Of a stretch of 64,000 nucleotides of DNA, positions 7,947 to 17,302 are shown piece after piece. Source of the DNA: Pontibacter mangrovi (GTDB taxonomy: Bacteria; Bacteroidota; Bacteroidia; Cytophagales; Hymenobacteraceae); contig NZ_VFRQ01000001.1 of the NCBI RefSeq assembly GCF_006385705.1, forward strand, positions 186,001-250,000. Reading direction: 5' to 3'. The notes below the pieces were generated by a model that was not told the origin of the DNA, ran no database searches, and was given only the letters and a program-made list of their open reading frames with translations. The stretch's first letter is position 1. The number at the start of each line of letters is the position of its first letter. A program made the position numbers and the translations under genes.

Positions 7947-10900
7947 ATGCCTTCTGTTTTTAAGATATACTCCTCCTCTGCCGGCTCCGGCAAAACCTAT
8001 AACCTGACGAAGGAATACCTGAAGCTGGCGCTGCATACCGCCGATCCGGACTATTACCGCGGCATACTGGCCATAACGTTTACCAACGACGCCGCCGCCG
8101 AGATGAAAGAGCGGATTATGGGAGCCTTGCGCAACTTTAACGACCCAAACCTGCCGGAGAAGGAGCTGCATAAAAGCGAGAACCTGTTGCGCCAGATTAC
8201 CGAAGAGCTGCAGCTGGAGTACCCGGAGGAGCAGGCGGATGTGGAGGAAGTGCGCCGGCGTGCGTCTATACTTTTCCGACAGATCCTCTACAACTACTCC
8301 GATTTCAGCGTGAGCACCATCGACAGCTTTGTGAACAGGATCGTGCAGGCCTTTACGCGCGAGCTGAACATCCCGCAGAATTTTGAGGTAGACCTGGACT
8401 CCAACACCTTGCTGAGCACGGCCGTTTCGCTGCTGCTGGACAAGGTGACGGATTCGAAAGAAGATCTGCTGTCGCAGACGCTGGAGCAGTACGCGCTGGA
8501 GAAAGCCCGCGAAGGCAAGAGCTGGACCATGCTGCCCGACGACCTGATGGACTTTGCCCTTAACCTCCTGAACGAGCAGGTATACGAGGCCATCACCGAC
8601 CTGCAGCAGCTGAGCCTGGAGGATTTTAAGCAGGTGCGCGAACAGTTATACCTGGTGCAGCAGCAGGTGGCCGAAACGGTGCAGGAGGCGGCGCAGCAGG
8701 CCATGCAGCTATTCGAAAAGGCCGACGTCTCCCCTTCTGACCTCTACCAAAGCAACCGCGGCATCTGGTCATACTTTAATAAGTGGCTGACGTCGGTGGA
8801 CCTGAACTATGGCAACAGCAACGCGGTAAAAACAATCGAAGAAGATAAATGGTACGGCGGCAAAGCCACGGCCTACGCCAAAGCGCAGATCGACAGCATC
8901 AAGCAGCCGCTCACGGAGCTATACTACCACATCGAAAGTATAAAAGAGCAGTACGCCGCCACGTTTACGCTGGTGCAGCAGGTGGTGCCGCATCTTTATA
9001 AAGTATCCTTGCTGAACGAGCTGGAGAAATGCCTGCAGGAAATCAAGCTCGACAAGAACACCGTGCACATCTCCGAGTTCAACAAGCGCATCATCGATAT
9101 TGTGCTGAAAGAGCCGGTGCCGTTCATTTATGAGCGCCTGGGTGAGAAGTATAAGCACATTCTGATTGATGAGTTTCAGGATACCTCGGTGCTGCAGTGG
9201 AACAACCTGCTGCCGCTCGTAGATAATGCCCTGGCCTCGGGCCATTTCAGTATGGTGGTGGGCGATGCCAAGCAAGCGATCTACCGCTGGCGTGGCGGCG
9301 AGATGGAACAGATCCTGCACCTTTATAAGAATAACACCAGGCAACTGTACGAGAACCGCCGCCACGGCCCGCTTATCCGAGAAAGGTATGAGTCGGTGGA
9401 CCAGGCACTGGAGCCGCAGAACCTGAGCGTGAACTACCGTAGTCGCTCCGAGATCATCGACTTCAACAACGATCTTTTCACCTTCATCAGCCAGGGGCAC
9501 CCGAAGTTCGGCATGTTCACTTCCATCTACGACAAGGACTTTGCGCAGCAGGTACCCACCGGCAGCGACAAGAGCGGCGGCCATATCCAGGTCATGTTCA
9601 CGCACGACGACGACCTGAACTACAAGTATGACCTGAACAGCTGTGGCCGTACCACAGAACTATATGACGGCTATACCTTGGAGAAGGCGCTGACTTACGA
9701 CGAGAGCACGCTGAACATGGTGCTGCAGCTGGTGCAGCAGGCGAAGGCCGAAGGTTATACTCTAAAAGACATGGCCATACTTTGCCGCACGAATATCAAG
9801 AGTAAGCTGATAGCCAACTTCCTGAAGGAGCGCAAGTATGACATCATTTCGCAGGACTCGCTTTCGCTACAGTTCGCCGAGGTCATCAACTTGATCATCG
9901 CCATGTTCCGGGTGTTTAACCGGCCAAACGACTCGCTGGCAAAGTCTGAGGCGTTGTACTTGGTGTGCAAAGTGTCGCTGGGCGTGATTCCGGATGTGGA
10001 GATGACCAAAACCATTGCCGACATAGCCAACGATAAGGAGAACCAGTCATTTTTCGACCAGCTGCGTGTGTTTGGCTTTGATGTGCAGGAACGCGAAACG
10101 GGCAACCTCTCCATCTATGAACTCATCGAAAAGCTGATCCGCATTTTTGATTTGCTGGGCAAGAATAACGAGAGCGAGTACCTCTTCCGCTTCCTGGACC
10201 TGGTGCTGGAGTACAGCCTGAAGCACAGCAATAACCTGAACAACTTCCTGGCCTACTGGGATGTGCAAAAGGACAAACTGAGCATCAACACGCCCAAAGA
10301 CCGCAACGCCATCACCATCACCAGTATACACAAGTCCAAGGGCCTGGCCTATCCGATCGTGATCATCCCGTTTGCCGACTGGAGCACAGAGCCAAAACGC
10401 GGCTCCCTGATGTGGAGTCATCTTCCTGAAGATGTGAGCGTGACAGGCAAGTTGCGCAGCGTGGCAGTTAACATAAGTTCTAAACTGGAGAATACTATAC
10501 TAACCAAGCAGTACAGCACCGAGATAGAGAAAACCTTTATCGAGAACCTGAACATGCTCTACGTAGCCCTCACCCGCCCCATCGACAGGCTATACTTAAT
10601 AGGCAACGCCAAAGACCTGCAGGAGGAGCGCAAAGCACCGAAACTGGACGGACAGGGCAAAAACGTGAGCCATCTGCTGTACCGCTACCTGGTGCACAAG
10701 GAGCTATGGGAGTTCGGCAAGCACTGTTACCAACTCTCGCAGGGCAAGCCGCAAAGTATAAATCACCGCGGCGTTGATGAGAAATCATACTTCCTGGACC
10801 ACCTGACTTCTGCCGATTGGGAACAGCGCCTGAAAATAAAGCAGCACGCCAACAATGTGTTCGACTTTGAGACGCAGACCGTGCAGCGCCAGCAGAACCG

Positions 10901-11342
10901 AAAGCTGCACTACGCCTTGGCCCGCATCGCCTTTGCCCCGGAACTGGACAAGGTACTGCGCCAAATGGTGTACGAAGGCATTATCAGCGAACGCGAGAAA
11001 CCGGAGCTAAAGCAAAAGCTAACGCAGGTGCTGAAACACCCGACATTGGGCCGCTACTTTACGAACCAGGTAGTGGTGGAGCACGAGAAAGAAGTCCTAG
11101 ACGCCCGCGCCTACCTCTATAAACCTGACCGCATTGTGTTTGACGGGGAGGCCGTGGTGCTGATCGAGTTTAAAACGCCGCCCTCCGAGCCGGAGCACAA
11201 GTATAAACTGGACCACTACGCCGTGCGGTTCCGGCAGCTGGGGTACGAGAAAGTTAAATGTATCCTGTACTATTTCGAAACCGAAGAGGTGAAGGAGTGG
11301 CAGTACGGCGGCAAAAAGGCAGAACAGTTGGGGATGTTTTAA
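7947..11342 (+). CDS. addA: AddA-like UvrD-family helicase/nuclease
   Basis: Large SF1A helicase (1131 residues) with a C-terminal PD-(D/E)XK nuclease, the AddA-type subunit of a double-strand-break end-resection enzyme. Visible motifs are Walker A SSAGSGKT (Lys16), motif II DEFQD (408-412), motif III GDAKQAIYRWRGG, motif IV NYRSRSEI, motif V SIHKSKGL and motif VI YVALTRP. The nuclease residues Asp1062, Glu1074 and Lys1076 are intact in the C-terminal region. The AddB-type partner is encoded 790 bp downstream, past a VOC-family gene and repeat elements, so the two may be co-transcribed but are not tightly coupled. In AddAB enzymes the AddA subunit supplies the motor and one nuclease. The name is by domain architecture and pairing; Bacteroidota annotations often read simply UvrD-helicase domain protein. 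Confidence 0.9.
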   Translation: MPSVFKIYSSSAGSGKTYNLTKEYLKLALHTADPDYYRGILAITFTNDAAAEMKERIMGALRNFNDPNLPEKELHKSENLLRQITEELQLEYPEEQADVEEVRRRASILFRQILYNYSDFSVSTIDSFVNRIVQAFTRELNIPQNFEVDLDSNTLLSTAVSLLLDKVTDSKEDLLSQTLEQYALEKAREGKSWTMLPDDLMDFALNLLNEQVYEAITDLQQLSLEDFKQVREQLYLVQQQVAETVQEAAQQAMQLFEKADVSPSDLYQSNRGIWSYFNKWLTSVDLNYGNSNAVKTIEEDKWYGGKATAYAKAQIDSIKQPLTELYYHIESIKEQYAATFTLVQQVVPHLYKVSLLNELEKCLQEIKLDKNTVHISEFNKRIIDIVLKEPVPFIYERLGEKYKHILIDEFQDTSVLQWNNLLPLVDNALASGHFSMVVGDAKQAIYRWRGGEMEQILHLYKNNTRQLYENRRHGPLIRERYESVDQALEPQNLSVNYRSRSEIIDFNNDLFTFISQGHPKFGMFTSIYDKDFAQQVPTGSDKSGGHIQVMFTHDDDLNYKYDLNSCGRTTELYDGYTLEKALTYDESTLNMVLQLVQQAKAEGYTLKDMAILCRTNIKSKLIANFLKERKYDIISQDSLSLQFAEVINLIIAMFRVFNRPNDSLAKSEALYLVCKVSLGVIPDVEMTKTIADIANDKENQSFFDQLRVFGFDVQERETGNLSIYELIEKLIRIFDLLGKNNESEYLFRFLDLVLEYSLKHSNNLNNFLAYWDVQKDKLSINTPKDRNAITITSIHKSKGLAYPIVIIPFADWSTEPKRGSLMWSHLPEDVSVTGKLRSVAVNISSKLENTILTKQYSTEIEKTFIENLNMLYVALTRPIDRLYLIGNAKDLQEERKAPKLDGQGKNVSHLLYRYLVHKELWEFGKHCYQLSQGKPQSINHRGVDEKSYFLDHLTSADWEQRLKIKQHANNVFDFETQTVQRQQNRKLHYALARIAFAPELDKVLRQMVYEGIISEREKPELKQKLTQVLKHPTLGRYFTNQVVVEHEKEVLDARAYLYKPDRIVFDGEAVVLIEFKTPPSEPEHKYKLDHYAVRFRQLGYEKVKCILYYFETEEVKEWQYGGKKAEQLGMF

Positions 11343-11457
11343 CCCCACCCCGGCCCTCCCTAAAAACCGGGGATGGTGAAATGAAAATTATAAATACATA
11401 AACTATAAGGCCTGTATACCCCTCCTGTTCTTAGGAGGGGGCAAGGGGGAGGTAACC
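11343..11457 (+). repeat. G/C-rich dispersed-type palindromic repeat
   Basis: The spacer holds CCCCACCCCGGCCCTCCC, then CCGGGGATGG, and a hairpin CCCCTCCT / AGGAGGGG (stem arms 11419-11426 and 11433-11440) followed by GGCAAGGGGGAGGT. Such C-rich/G-rich blocks resemble short intergenic repeats common in Bacteroidota genomes; copy number cannot be judged from one window. The last bases form GGAGGT just before the next start codon. Confidence 0.5.
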
Positions 11458-11892
11458 ATGGAACAACGATTAACAATCATCACCTTAGGGGTGAGAAACC
11501 TGCAAAGGGCAAAAGACTTTTACCAGACCGTGTTTGGCTGGCAGCCAACAGAAGATGATTCGGAAAGCATCGTTTTCTTTCAGCTGAACGGCATGCAGCT
11601 GGCCCTTTTTCCGCAGGAGTCGCTGGCTGACGATGCCGGTGTGCCTTCGGAAGGCAGTGGATTTAAGAAGTTCTCGCTGGCCTATAATGTGCGCTCGGAG
11701 CAGGAGGTGGACGAGCTGGTGGCAGAGCTGGAGGAGAAAGGCGCTACCGTAGTGAAACGACCTGAGAAAGTGTTCTGGGGCGGCTACAGCAGCTATATCT
11801 CGGATCCGGATGATAACCTGTGGGAGATTGCCTACAACCCGTTCTTGCTCCCGGATGAGCCGAAGGGGCACCGGCATACTTCTATACATTAA
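11458..11892 (+). CDS. VOC family protein (glyoxalase/bleomycin-resistance fold)
   Basis: Small protein of 144 residues with the vicinal-oxygen-chelate fold: an N-terminal half beginning TIITLGVRNLQRAKDFYQ with VFGWQPTED, and a C-terminal half ending in SDPDDNLWEIAYNP. These are the usual beta-alpha-beta-beta-beta signatures. Family members are metal-dependent lyases, isomerases or dioxygenases, or metal-free binding proteins; the substrate cannot be inferred. The Glu of LWEIAYNP is a typical metal-ligand position. The gene sits between the two subunits of the AddAB-like enzyme with no obvious functional link. The ATG at 11458 is preceded by GGAGGT at a short 4-nt spacing, an uncommon Shine-Dalgarno-like sequence in this window that comes from the adjoining repeat. 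Confidence 0.87.
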   Translation: MEQRLTIITLGVRNLQRAKDFYQTVFGWQPTEDDSESIVFFQLNGMQLALFPQESLADDAGVPSEGSGFKKFSLAYNVRSEQEVDELVAELEEKGATVVKRPEKVFWGGYSSYISDPDDNLWEIAYNPFLLPDEPKGHRHTSIH

Positions 11893-12096
11893 GGATCAGG
11901 ATTTAAGGGTTAGCAGGATTGTCTATAGGTATGGCGCAAGCGTCCCCTTGTGCCTCTGTAAAAGTTATTAAAAGGCACAAGGGGACGCTTGCGCCAGATG
12001 TAGTCAAACAAAGTACTCCTACAATAGCCTATTATTTATTAGAAGGAATAATGCTTCCAAATCCTGAATATCCTCTCATCCTGTAAATCCTGATTC
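11893..12096. repeat. composite palindromic element (MITE/REP-like)
   Basis: A perfect 24-bp inverted repeat (11932-11955 and 11973-11996, arm start TGGCGCAAGCGTCCCC) encloses a 17-nt loop. It is flanked by outer sequences that are themselves imperfect inverted copies: ATCAGGATTTAAGGG...GCAGGATT on the left (11893-11920), and AATCCTG...CATCCTGTAAATCCTGATT on the right (about 12059-12096). The nested symmetry with no ORF fits a non-autonomous miniature element or a dispersed palindromic repeat. It could also act as a strong terminator or folding barrier between the VOC gene and addB. Confidence 0.7.
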
Positions 12097-12100
12097 ACAC

Positions 12101-12128
12101 ATTCACTCAATCACCCATTCAAAATTAA
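12101..12128 (+). repeat. 28-bp dispersed repeat just before addB (copy 1)
   Basis: ATTCACTCAATCACCCATTC followed by AAAATTAA. It matches the reverse complement of 50264-50291 at 26 of 28 positions. Both copies end a few bases upstream of a start codon in the same orientation relative to the gene. Confidence 0.65.
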
Positions 12129-12134
12129 CCCTAC

Positions 12135-15044
12135 GTGCAAACCTTTCTGGAGCTAACGGCTAAGTACGTTTACGAGAAGTATAAAGAGAACATCAGCGAG
12201 CTGTGCATTGTGCTGCCGTCGCGGCGTGCGAGCTTTTTCTTTAAAACTGCCCTGGCGCAGGCTGCCCCCGAGCCGATCTGGTCTCCGGAGGTGTATGCCA
12301 TGGAGGATTTTATCCGGAAGCTCTCCAAAACCGATGTGCTGGAGCCGATCAACCTGCAGCTGGAGCTGTTCGACCTCATGCGCGAGCAGGACCCAAAACT
12401 CGACTTCGACAACTTCGTGACCTGGGCCGGTACTTTGCTAGAGGACTTCAGCCGGATAGACCAGAACCTGGTGGACACGAAGAAGCTGTTTGAGTACCTG
12501 GGCGAGGCAAAAGCGCTCGAGCGCTGGGACCCGAAATTCCTGGGCAAGGAGCTCTCCCCTACCCTCAAAAAATACTTCAGCCTCTGGGACAACATTGAGA
12601 AAACGTACCACAAGCTGCAGGAACGGCTGCTGGCGAACAAACAGGCTTATACCGGTATGGCTTTCCGGAAGGTGGCGAAGAGTATAGAAAGTATAGCCAA
12701 AGACAGCGAGTGCCAGCAATACATCTTCATCGGCCTCAACAGCCTCACCCACTCCGAAGAAAAGATCATCCGCACGCTGCTCAAGCATGATAAAGCCGAG
12801 GTGCTGTTCGATACGGACGATTTTTACATAGACGAGCAGGGTCTGAGCAACCGCGCTGGCAGCTTTCTTCGCAAGTATAAAAGCACCTGGAACCTGCCGG
12901 AGTGGCGCTGGCAGCAGAACCTGCTGCTGACGGATGAGAAGGAAATTAACGTGATCGGTGTGGCCAACGCCAGCATGCAGGGCAAACTGGCGGGGCAGCT
13001 GCTGCAGGAAATCCGGGAGCAGAACCCGCACGCGCAAACCGCCATCGTGCTACCCGACGAAACGCTGCTGCTGCCGGTGCTGCACTCCATCCCGGCCGAT
13101 GTACCGACCTATAACGTGACCATGGGCCTCAGCTTCCGGGGCACGCCGCTGTTCAACCTCATTGATCTGCTTTTCGAGGTGCACCTGACGGGCGTCACGC
13201 AGCTGCAGAGCTCCGGCTACAAAGTATACCAGTACCATCACCTCAGCGTCACCAAACTGCTCACGCACCCGTTCATCCGCAGGTATGAGCTATACCTGAA
13301 CGATGACCCGGAGCAGGCGCAGTACCACGGCATGATACAGCAGGTGCTCGACAAGATGGTGCAGGAGAACAAGGTGCTGATCACGGCGCAGGAGCTGATC
13401 GACCTGAGCCAGCACCACCCGCTCTTCGAGGTGCTTTTCCGCACCTGGCGCGACTGCGATGACATCATAGTAGCCATGTATGAGCTGATCGAGCTGCTGC
13501 GCCAGGTGTACACGCACGGCCGCAACAGTATCGAAACGGAGTACCTGTACATCTTTTATACCTTGGTGAAGCGGCTGGATACCATTTTCGATTGCCGCGA
13601 GCATAAGATCTCGGTACGCAGCTTCCGTAAGTTTCTGTATGAACTGATCTCACAGACAAGACTGCCGTTCAGCGGAGAGCCAATTTCCGAAGTACAGATC
13701 ATGGGTATGCTGGAGACGCGTGCCCTGGATTTTGAGAACCTGATCATACTTTCGGTAAACGAGAATGTACTGCCGGCGCCAAAGCGGCAGGAGAGCCTGA
13801 TGCCGTACGATGTGCTGCGCGAGTTCGGTTTGCCGACCTACTCTGAAACCGAAGGAGCCATGGCGTACAACTTCTACCGCCTGCTGCAGCGCGCCAAGAA
13901 AATCAACCTGCTCTACGTGCTGCCCTCCGATACCTACGGCTCCGGCGAGAAAAGCCGCTTTATACTGCAGCTGCAGAACGACCTGGCCCTGCGCAACCCC
14001 AAGATCAAGTTCCGCGACATGATTGCGGCGGTGGAGCAACAGGAAACGCGCAAGTATGAGGAGGATATCGTGGTGCCGAAATCGCCGGAAACTATTGCCC
14101 AGCTGCGGCAGGAGCTGGAGCGTGGCCTCTACCCTTCGCACCTGAACATGTACATCAATTGTTCGCTGCAGTATTATTTTACCCGCATCGCCAAAATGCA
14201 GGAGGTGGACGAGGTAGAAGAGCAGCTCGGGGCAGACCAGTTCGGTACCATCGTGCACCAGGTGCTGGAGGATTTCTTCCGGCCGCACGAGCAGAGCGGT
14301 AAGCCCATACTTGCCGGGGATGTGGAGGGGATGCTGCAGGCGCTGCCGGAGAAGGTAAAAGCTGAGTTTAGCAAAGTAACGCTAGGCGCCAAGCCGGAGC
14401 GCGGCATGAACTACCTGCTGTATAAAGTGGCGGTGGAGGTGCTGGAGAAATACCTACTAAAGTTGAAGGAGTCTGACGAACTGCCGCTATACGTGCTGCG
14501 CCTGGAGGAAACGCTGGCCACCATACTTCCGGTGCAGGTCGGCGACGAGGTGGTGAACGTGCGCATCGCGGGCAAAGCTGACCGCATCGACCTGACCGGC
14601 CACGAGCTGCGCGTGATCGACTACAAAACCGGTAAGGTGGAGCAAAACCAGCTAAAGGTAAAGCCGGAGGATGTGGAGCTGCATTTCCTGACGGATCAGA
14701 AGTATGGCAAGGCCCGCCAGCTGTGGCTCTACGAGTACGTGCTGAAGCGGGTGCTGGAGGAGCAACCGGAAACCATACTTCGCAACGCCGGCCATATCTC
14801 ACCGCTAAGTATAAACCCCAAATCCGGCATCCTCTCCTTCCGTAACCTGGACCCGGGCGTGCTGTCGTCGGAGTTTAACTTTATGGAAGCAGATGGTGAC
14901 ACGCCGAAGGATTTTGTAGAGGCCTCGGAGACTCTGTTGGGAGACTTCGTGCGCCGTATGCTGGACCCGCAGGAGCCGATCCAGAAAACAAAAGACCTAG
15001 ATGTGTGCCAGTGGTGCGCGTATCGGGGGATTTGTGCGAGGTAA
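12135..15044 (+). CDS. addB: AddB-like PD-(D/E)XK nuclease with Fe-S staple
   Basis: Protein of 969 residues matching the AddB subunit of the AddAB break-resection complex. The N-terminal two thirds is an inactivated helicase-like region; no clean Walker A is seen (the N-terminus reads LCIVLPSRRASFFFK). The C-terminal nuclease has Asp816 in KADRID and Asp829/Lys831 in VIDYKTGK. Four cysteines, Cys676 and C-x2-C-x5-C at 958, 961 and 967, form the bracket known in AddB to hold a 4Fe-4S cluster that pins the nuclease domain. The start is GTG at 12135, immediately after the 28-bp repeat; no upstream ATG in frame is plausible. The partner is the addA-like gene at 7947. The gene carries 11 copies of AAGTAT/ATACTT. 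Confidence 0.88.
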   Translation: MQTFLELTAKYVYEKYKENISELCIVLPSRRASFFFKTALAQAAPEPIWSPEVYAMEDFIRKLSKTDVLEPINLQLELFDLMREQDPKLDFDNFVTWAGTLLEDFSRIDQNLVDTKKLFEYLGEAKALERWDPKFLGKELSPTLKKYFSLWDNIEKTYHKLQERLLANKQAYTGMAFRKVAKSIESIAKDSECQQYIFIGLNSLTHSEEKIIRTLLKHDKAEVLFDTDDFYIDEQGLSNRAGSFLRKYKSTWNLPEWRWQQNLLLTDEKEINVIGVANASMQGKLAGQLLQEIREQNPHAQTAIVLPDETLLLPVLHSIPADVPTYNVTMGLSFRGTPLFNLIDLLFEVHLTGVTQLQSSGYKVYQYHHLSVTKLLTHPFIRRYELYLNDDPEQAQYHGMIQQVLDKMVQENKVLITAQELIDLSQHHPLFEVLFRTWRDCDDIIVAMYELIELLRQVYTHGRNSIETEYLYIFYTLVKRLDTIFDCREHKISVRSFRKFLYELISQTRLPFSGEPISEVQIMGMLETRALDFENLIILSVNENVLPAPKRQESLMPYDVLREFGLPTYSETEGAMAYNFYRLLQRAKKINLLYVLPSDTYGSGEKSRFILQLQNDLALRNPKIKFRDMIAAVEQQETRKYEEDIVVPKSPETIAQLRQELERGLYPSHLNMYINCSLQYYFTRIAKMQEVDEVEEQLGADQFGTIVHQVLEDFFRPHEQSGKPILAGDVEGMLQALPEKVKAEFSKVTLGAKPERGMNYLLYKVAVEVLEKYLLKLKESDELPLYVLRLEETLATILPVQVGDEVVNVRIAGKADRIDLTGHELRVIDYKTGKVEQNQLKVKPEDVELHFLTDQKYGKARQLWLYEYVLKRVLEEQPETILRNAGHISPLSINPKSGILSFRNLDPGVLSSEFNFMEADGDTPKDFVEASETLLGDFVRRMLDPQEPIQKTKDLDVCQWCAYRGICAR

Positions 15045-15057
15045 GGATCCTACATAT

Positions 15058-15786
15058 ATGAAAGCAAATTTCATTATAGCATTGGTTACAAGTATGTTAT
15101 ACTTTACTTCTTGTATGCATCATACATCTAAAATGCAGGTTTATCATGAAGATAGTGCCGTATCAGACAGCTATGGAACACCAGTAGATTCTTTGACAAA
15201 TTATTTCCTTTTTACAATAAAGTTTAATGATAAAAATGTAAGTACTGGAATTGATACTTTTAATTTCTATTCAATTTATTTATATGCTCTTAACGAGAAG
15301 GTCCTATCAAATTATTACCTGGGCCATGATCAATATCGTTTCCTTTTACTAAGATCATTCGATCCACCAATAGCAGTTACATTGCACCGTAAGGGAAGTG
15401 AAGTATGGCTTAATGCTTAAACGCTAGAAAGAGGCTTAAACATTATACCCGAAATGTATGCTGTTTATGACTCTGTCACTAAAAGAATGATTATGACGCA
15501 TTCTGTTATTATGGATACAGAATTCAGGGGAAATATTTCTTATAACGAGACAAAACAACTTACCCTGAATGATTGGGAAACGTTCGAAAACCTGCTACAG
15601 GAAACAGGCTACTGGAGTATGGCACCTTCTGATGATACCTTTGGAATGGATGGCTCCCGCTGGATAGTAGAAGCGCATCAAAAAGACAAGTATTGGGTTG
15701 TAAACCGGTGGAGCCCAAGGAGCGATTTTAGTAGAATCGGCCACTATTTAATAGACGTGTCTGGATTAAAAGAAAGAGTTTATTAA
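15058..15786 (+). pseudogene. lipoprotein gene interrupted by an in-frame TAA
   Basis: Two open stretches, 15058-15420 and 15454-15786, lie in the same reading frame and are separated only by a TAA at 15418-15420; the codons between the stop and the next ATG are open. The first part has a lipoprotein signal with a Cys at residue 19 (MLYFTSC) and ends ...KGSEVWLNA. The second part contains WETFENLLQ, a Gly-x-Asp-Gly-Ser-x-Trp motif and VVNRWSPR, a pattern I associate with one continuous family of small Bacteroidota lipoproteins of unknown function. A nonsense mutation (for example CAA to TAA) or a base-calling error is the simplest reading; two separate small genes is the alternative. The segment is clearly more AT-rich than the flanking genes, suggesting acquisition. 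The start chosen is the ATG at 15058, after the addB stop. Confidence 0.65.
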
Positions 15787-15882
15787 CCCTACCATCATAA
15801 AACTGTGCCGTCACTGATGCATTCCTGTATCCTAGCATTTATCAAGCACACTCAATAAAATTCTCACAATTAAATTCATGAT

Positions 15883-17169
15883 ATGAAACAAACTTTTACG
15901 CTAGTAACCATCCTTTTCCTACTTCCTTTCTCGCTGTTAGCGCAGGCAGATTTCAGAAAAGCGCAGGTGGTGCAGTCCAATGGCGATACTTTGCGGGGTT
16001 TAGTAAATTTGCGGGAATGGAACATAAATCCCAACTCCTTCACCTTTAAATCAACAGCGTCTTCTTCTGAAAGCACCCTTACACCAGCCAATACGGTTTA
16101 CCTCAATATCGATGGCATCGATATTTACAAGCGCTATGTAGGGCCAGTAAGTATGAATTATATGGAAATGAGCCGCCTGGCGGTGGGACCTGACATGAAT
16201 GTGCAGCCAGACAGTGTTTTTCTGCGGCAGCTACACAAAGGCAACAATGCTGCGCTCTACCTTTACACAGACCATGTGAAGTCCAGGTTTTTTCTGGAGA
16301 ACCTCAAGAGCGGCGAGATACAGGAACTATACTTTTCTAAATACCTGCCAGCTACCGGTGAAATGCATGTGAAGTATGTGCACCAGTACCGCGGGCAGTT
16401 GTGGGGCCTTGCCAATGCCCTGGGGCGCACCAGTGCCGGGCTGAAGAAGAAAATTGAAAACGCTGATTATTCCAATAATAATCTGATGGAGATCGTGCTG
16501 TTGCTTAATAAAACAGAGGAGGCCGCTTCCAAAGCAGAAAAAGAACGAAGAAAGCAGTCGAACCTGTACGCTGGGTTGGGGATTAACATAAGCGCCGCCA
16601 AAGTGCGCGAGGATAACCCGCTCGTAACGGAAAAGGAAAGGTCAAATTCGGTCGGCCCTTTAGTTACCCTGGGCTACCTTACGTACTTTAACAAATTCAC
16701 AAAACGCTTGGCAGTGCGCTGGGAACTAGCTTATGCTGATGTAAAGCACGATGCAAGCGCAACAATACGTGCGCGAGGTTTGGTCTCCTATAGAGTAAAC
16801 ACCTATGTGCAGCGCTATCACAATCTCAGGTTCTCGCCACAGTTACAATACAGCTTTTATGTTTCCGACAAATGGCGGCTCTTTGCCAACGGTGGCTTCA
16901 GTATAAACTATGCCCTTAATGCTACAAACCAACTAATTTCGGAGCACCACTACTATAATGATAACTTGGAGGAAATGGTCTTCAGGGGCAGCTCAACCAA
17001 CATGAGGTACAATAATGTTTGGTTTGGAGTGCCAGTAAGGCTTGGCATTTTATTAGCCGATAAGTATGAACTGGTGCTTGGTTACAACATGGGCCTCAAG
17101 CCCGGCGTCATAGACCAAGTGAAGGCCAACAGCCTGCAGTTTGGGGTTAACTACCATTTTATACGCTAG
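15883..17169 (+). CDS. outer-membrane beta-barrel protein, unknown role
   Basis: Exported protein of 428 residues with a signal peptide (cleavage near LLAQA, about residue 21). The N-terminal domain (22-200) has QSNGDTLRGLVN, a pattern frequent in Bacteroidota envelope proteins that carry a small beta-rich domain before a barrel. The region from about 225 to the end has alternating aromatic and hydrophobic strands (YAGLGINISAAK, LVTLGYLTYF, FSPQLQYSFYV, FGVPVRLGILL) and finishes FGVNYHFIR, typical of an 8-10-stranded barrel. A short basic, likely helical segment (KAEKERRKQ) links the two parts. No catalytic residues are evident. A very strong terminator follows; the gene is probably monocistronic. 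Ligand and partners are unknown. Confidence 0.8.
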   Translation: MKQTFTLVTILFLLPFSLLAQADFRKAQVVQSNGDTLRGLVNLREWNINPNSFTFKSTASSSESTLTPANTVYLNIDGIDIYKRYVGPVSMNYMEMSRLAVGPDMNVQPDSVFLRQLHKGNNAALYLYTDHVKSRFFLENLKSGEIQELYFSKYLPATGEMHVKYVHQYRGQLWGLANALGRTSAGLKKKIENADYSNNNLMEIVLLLNKTEEAASKAEKERRKQSNLYAGLGINISAAKVREDNPLVTEKERSNSVGPLVTLGYLTYFNKFTKRLAVRWELAYADVKHDASATIRARGLVSYRVNTYVQRYHNLRFSPQLQYSFYVSDKWRLFANGGFSINYALNATNQLISEHHYYNDNLEEMVFRGSSTNMRYNNVWFGVPVRLGILLADKYELVLGYNMGLKPGVIDQVKANSLQFGVNYHFIR

Positions 17170-17251
17170 ACTGTCGCAATTTAACAGCCTATTGTTCAAG
17201 TGGCTACATCATCTATAAGTATAATGTTAGCTGTGCGGCAAAGAAAATAAG

Positions 17252-17291
17252 CATCAAAAAAAGCCGGAACAAACTCCGGCTTTTTTTGATG
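17252..17291. terminator. strong bidirectional terminator
   Basis: Perfect 17-bp stem (CATCAAAAAAAGCCGGA / TCCGGCTTTTTTTGATG) with a 6-nt loop, between the convergent 15883 and 17303 genes. Confidence 0.9.
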
Positions 17292-17302
17292 TAGAAGGTG
17301 GC

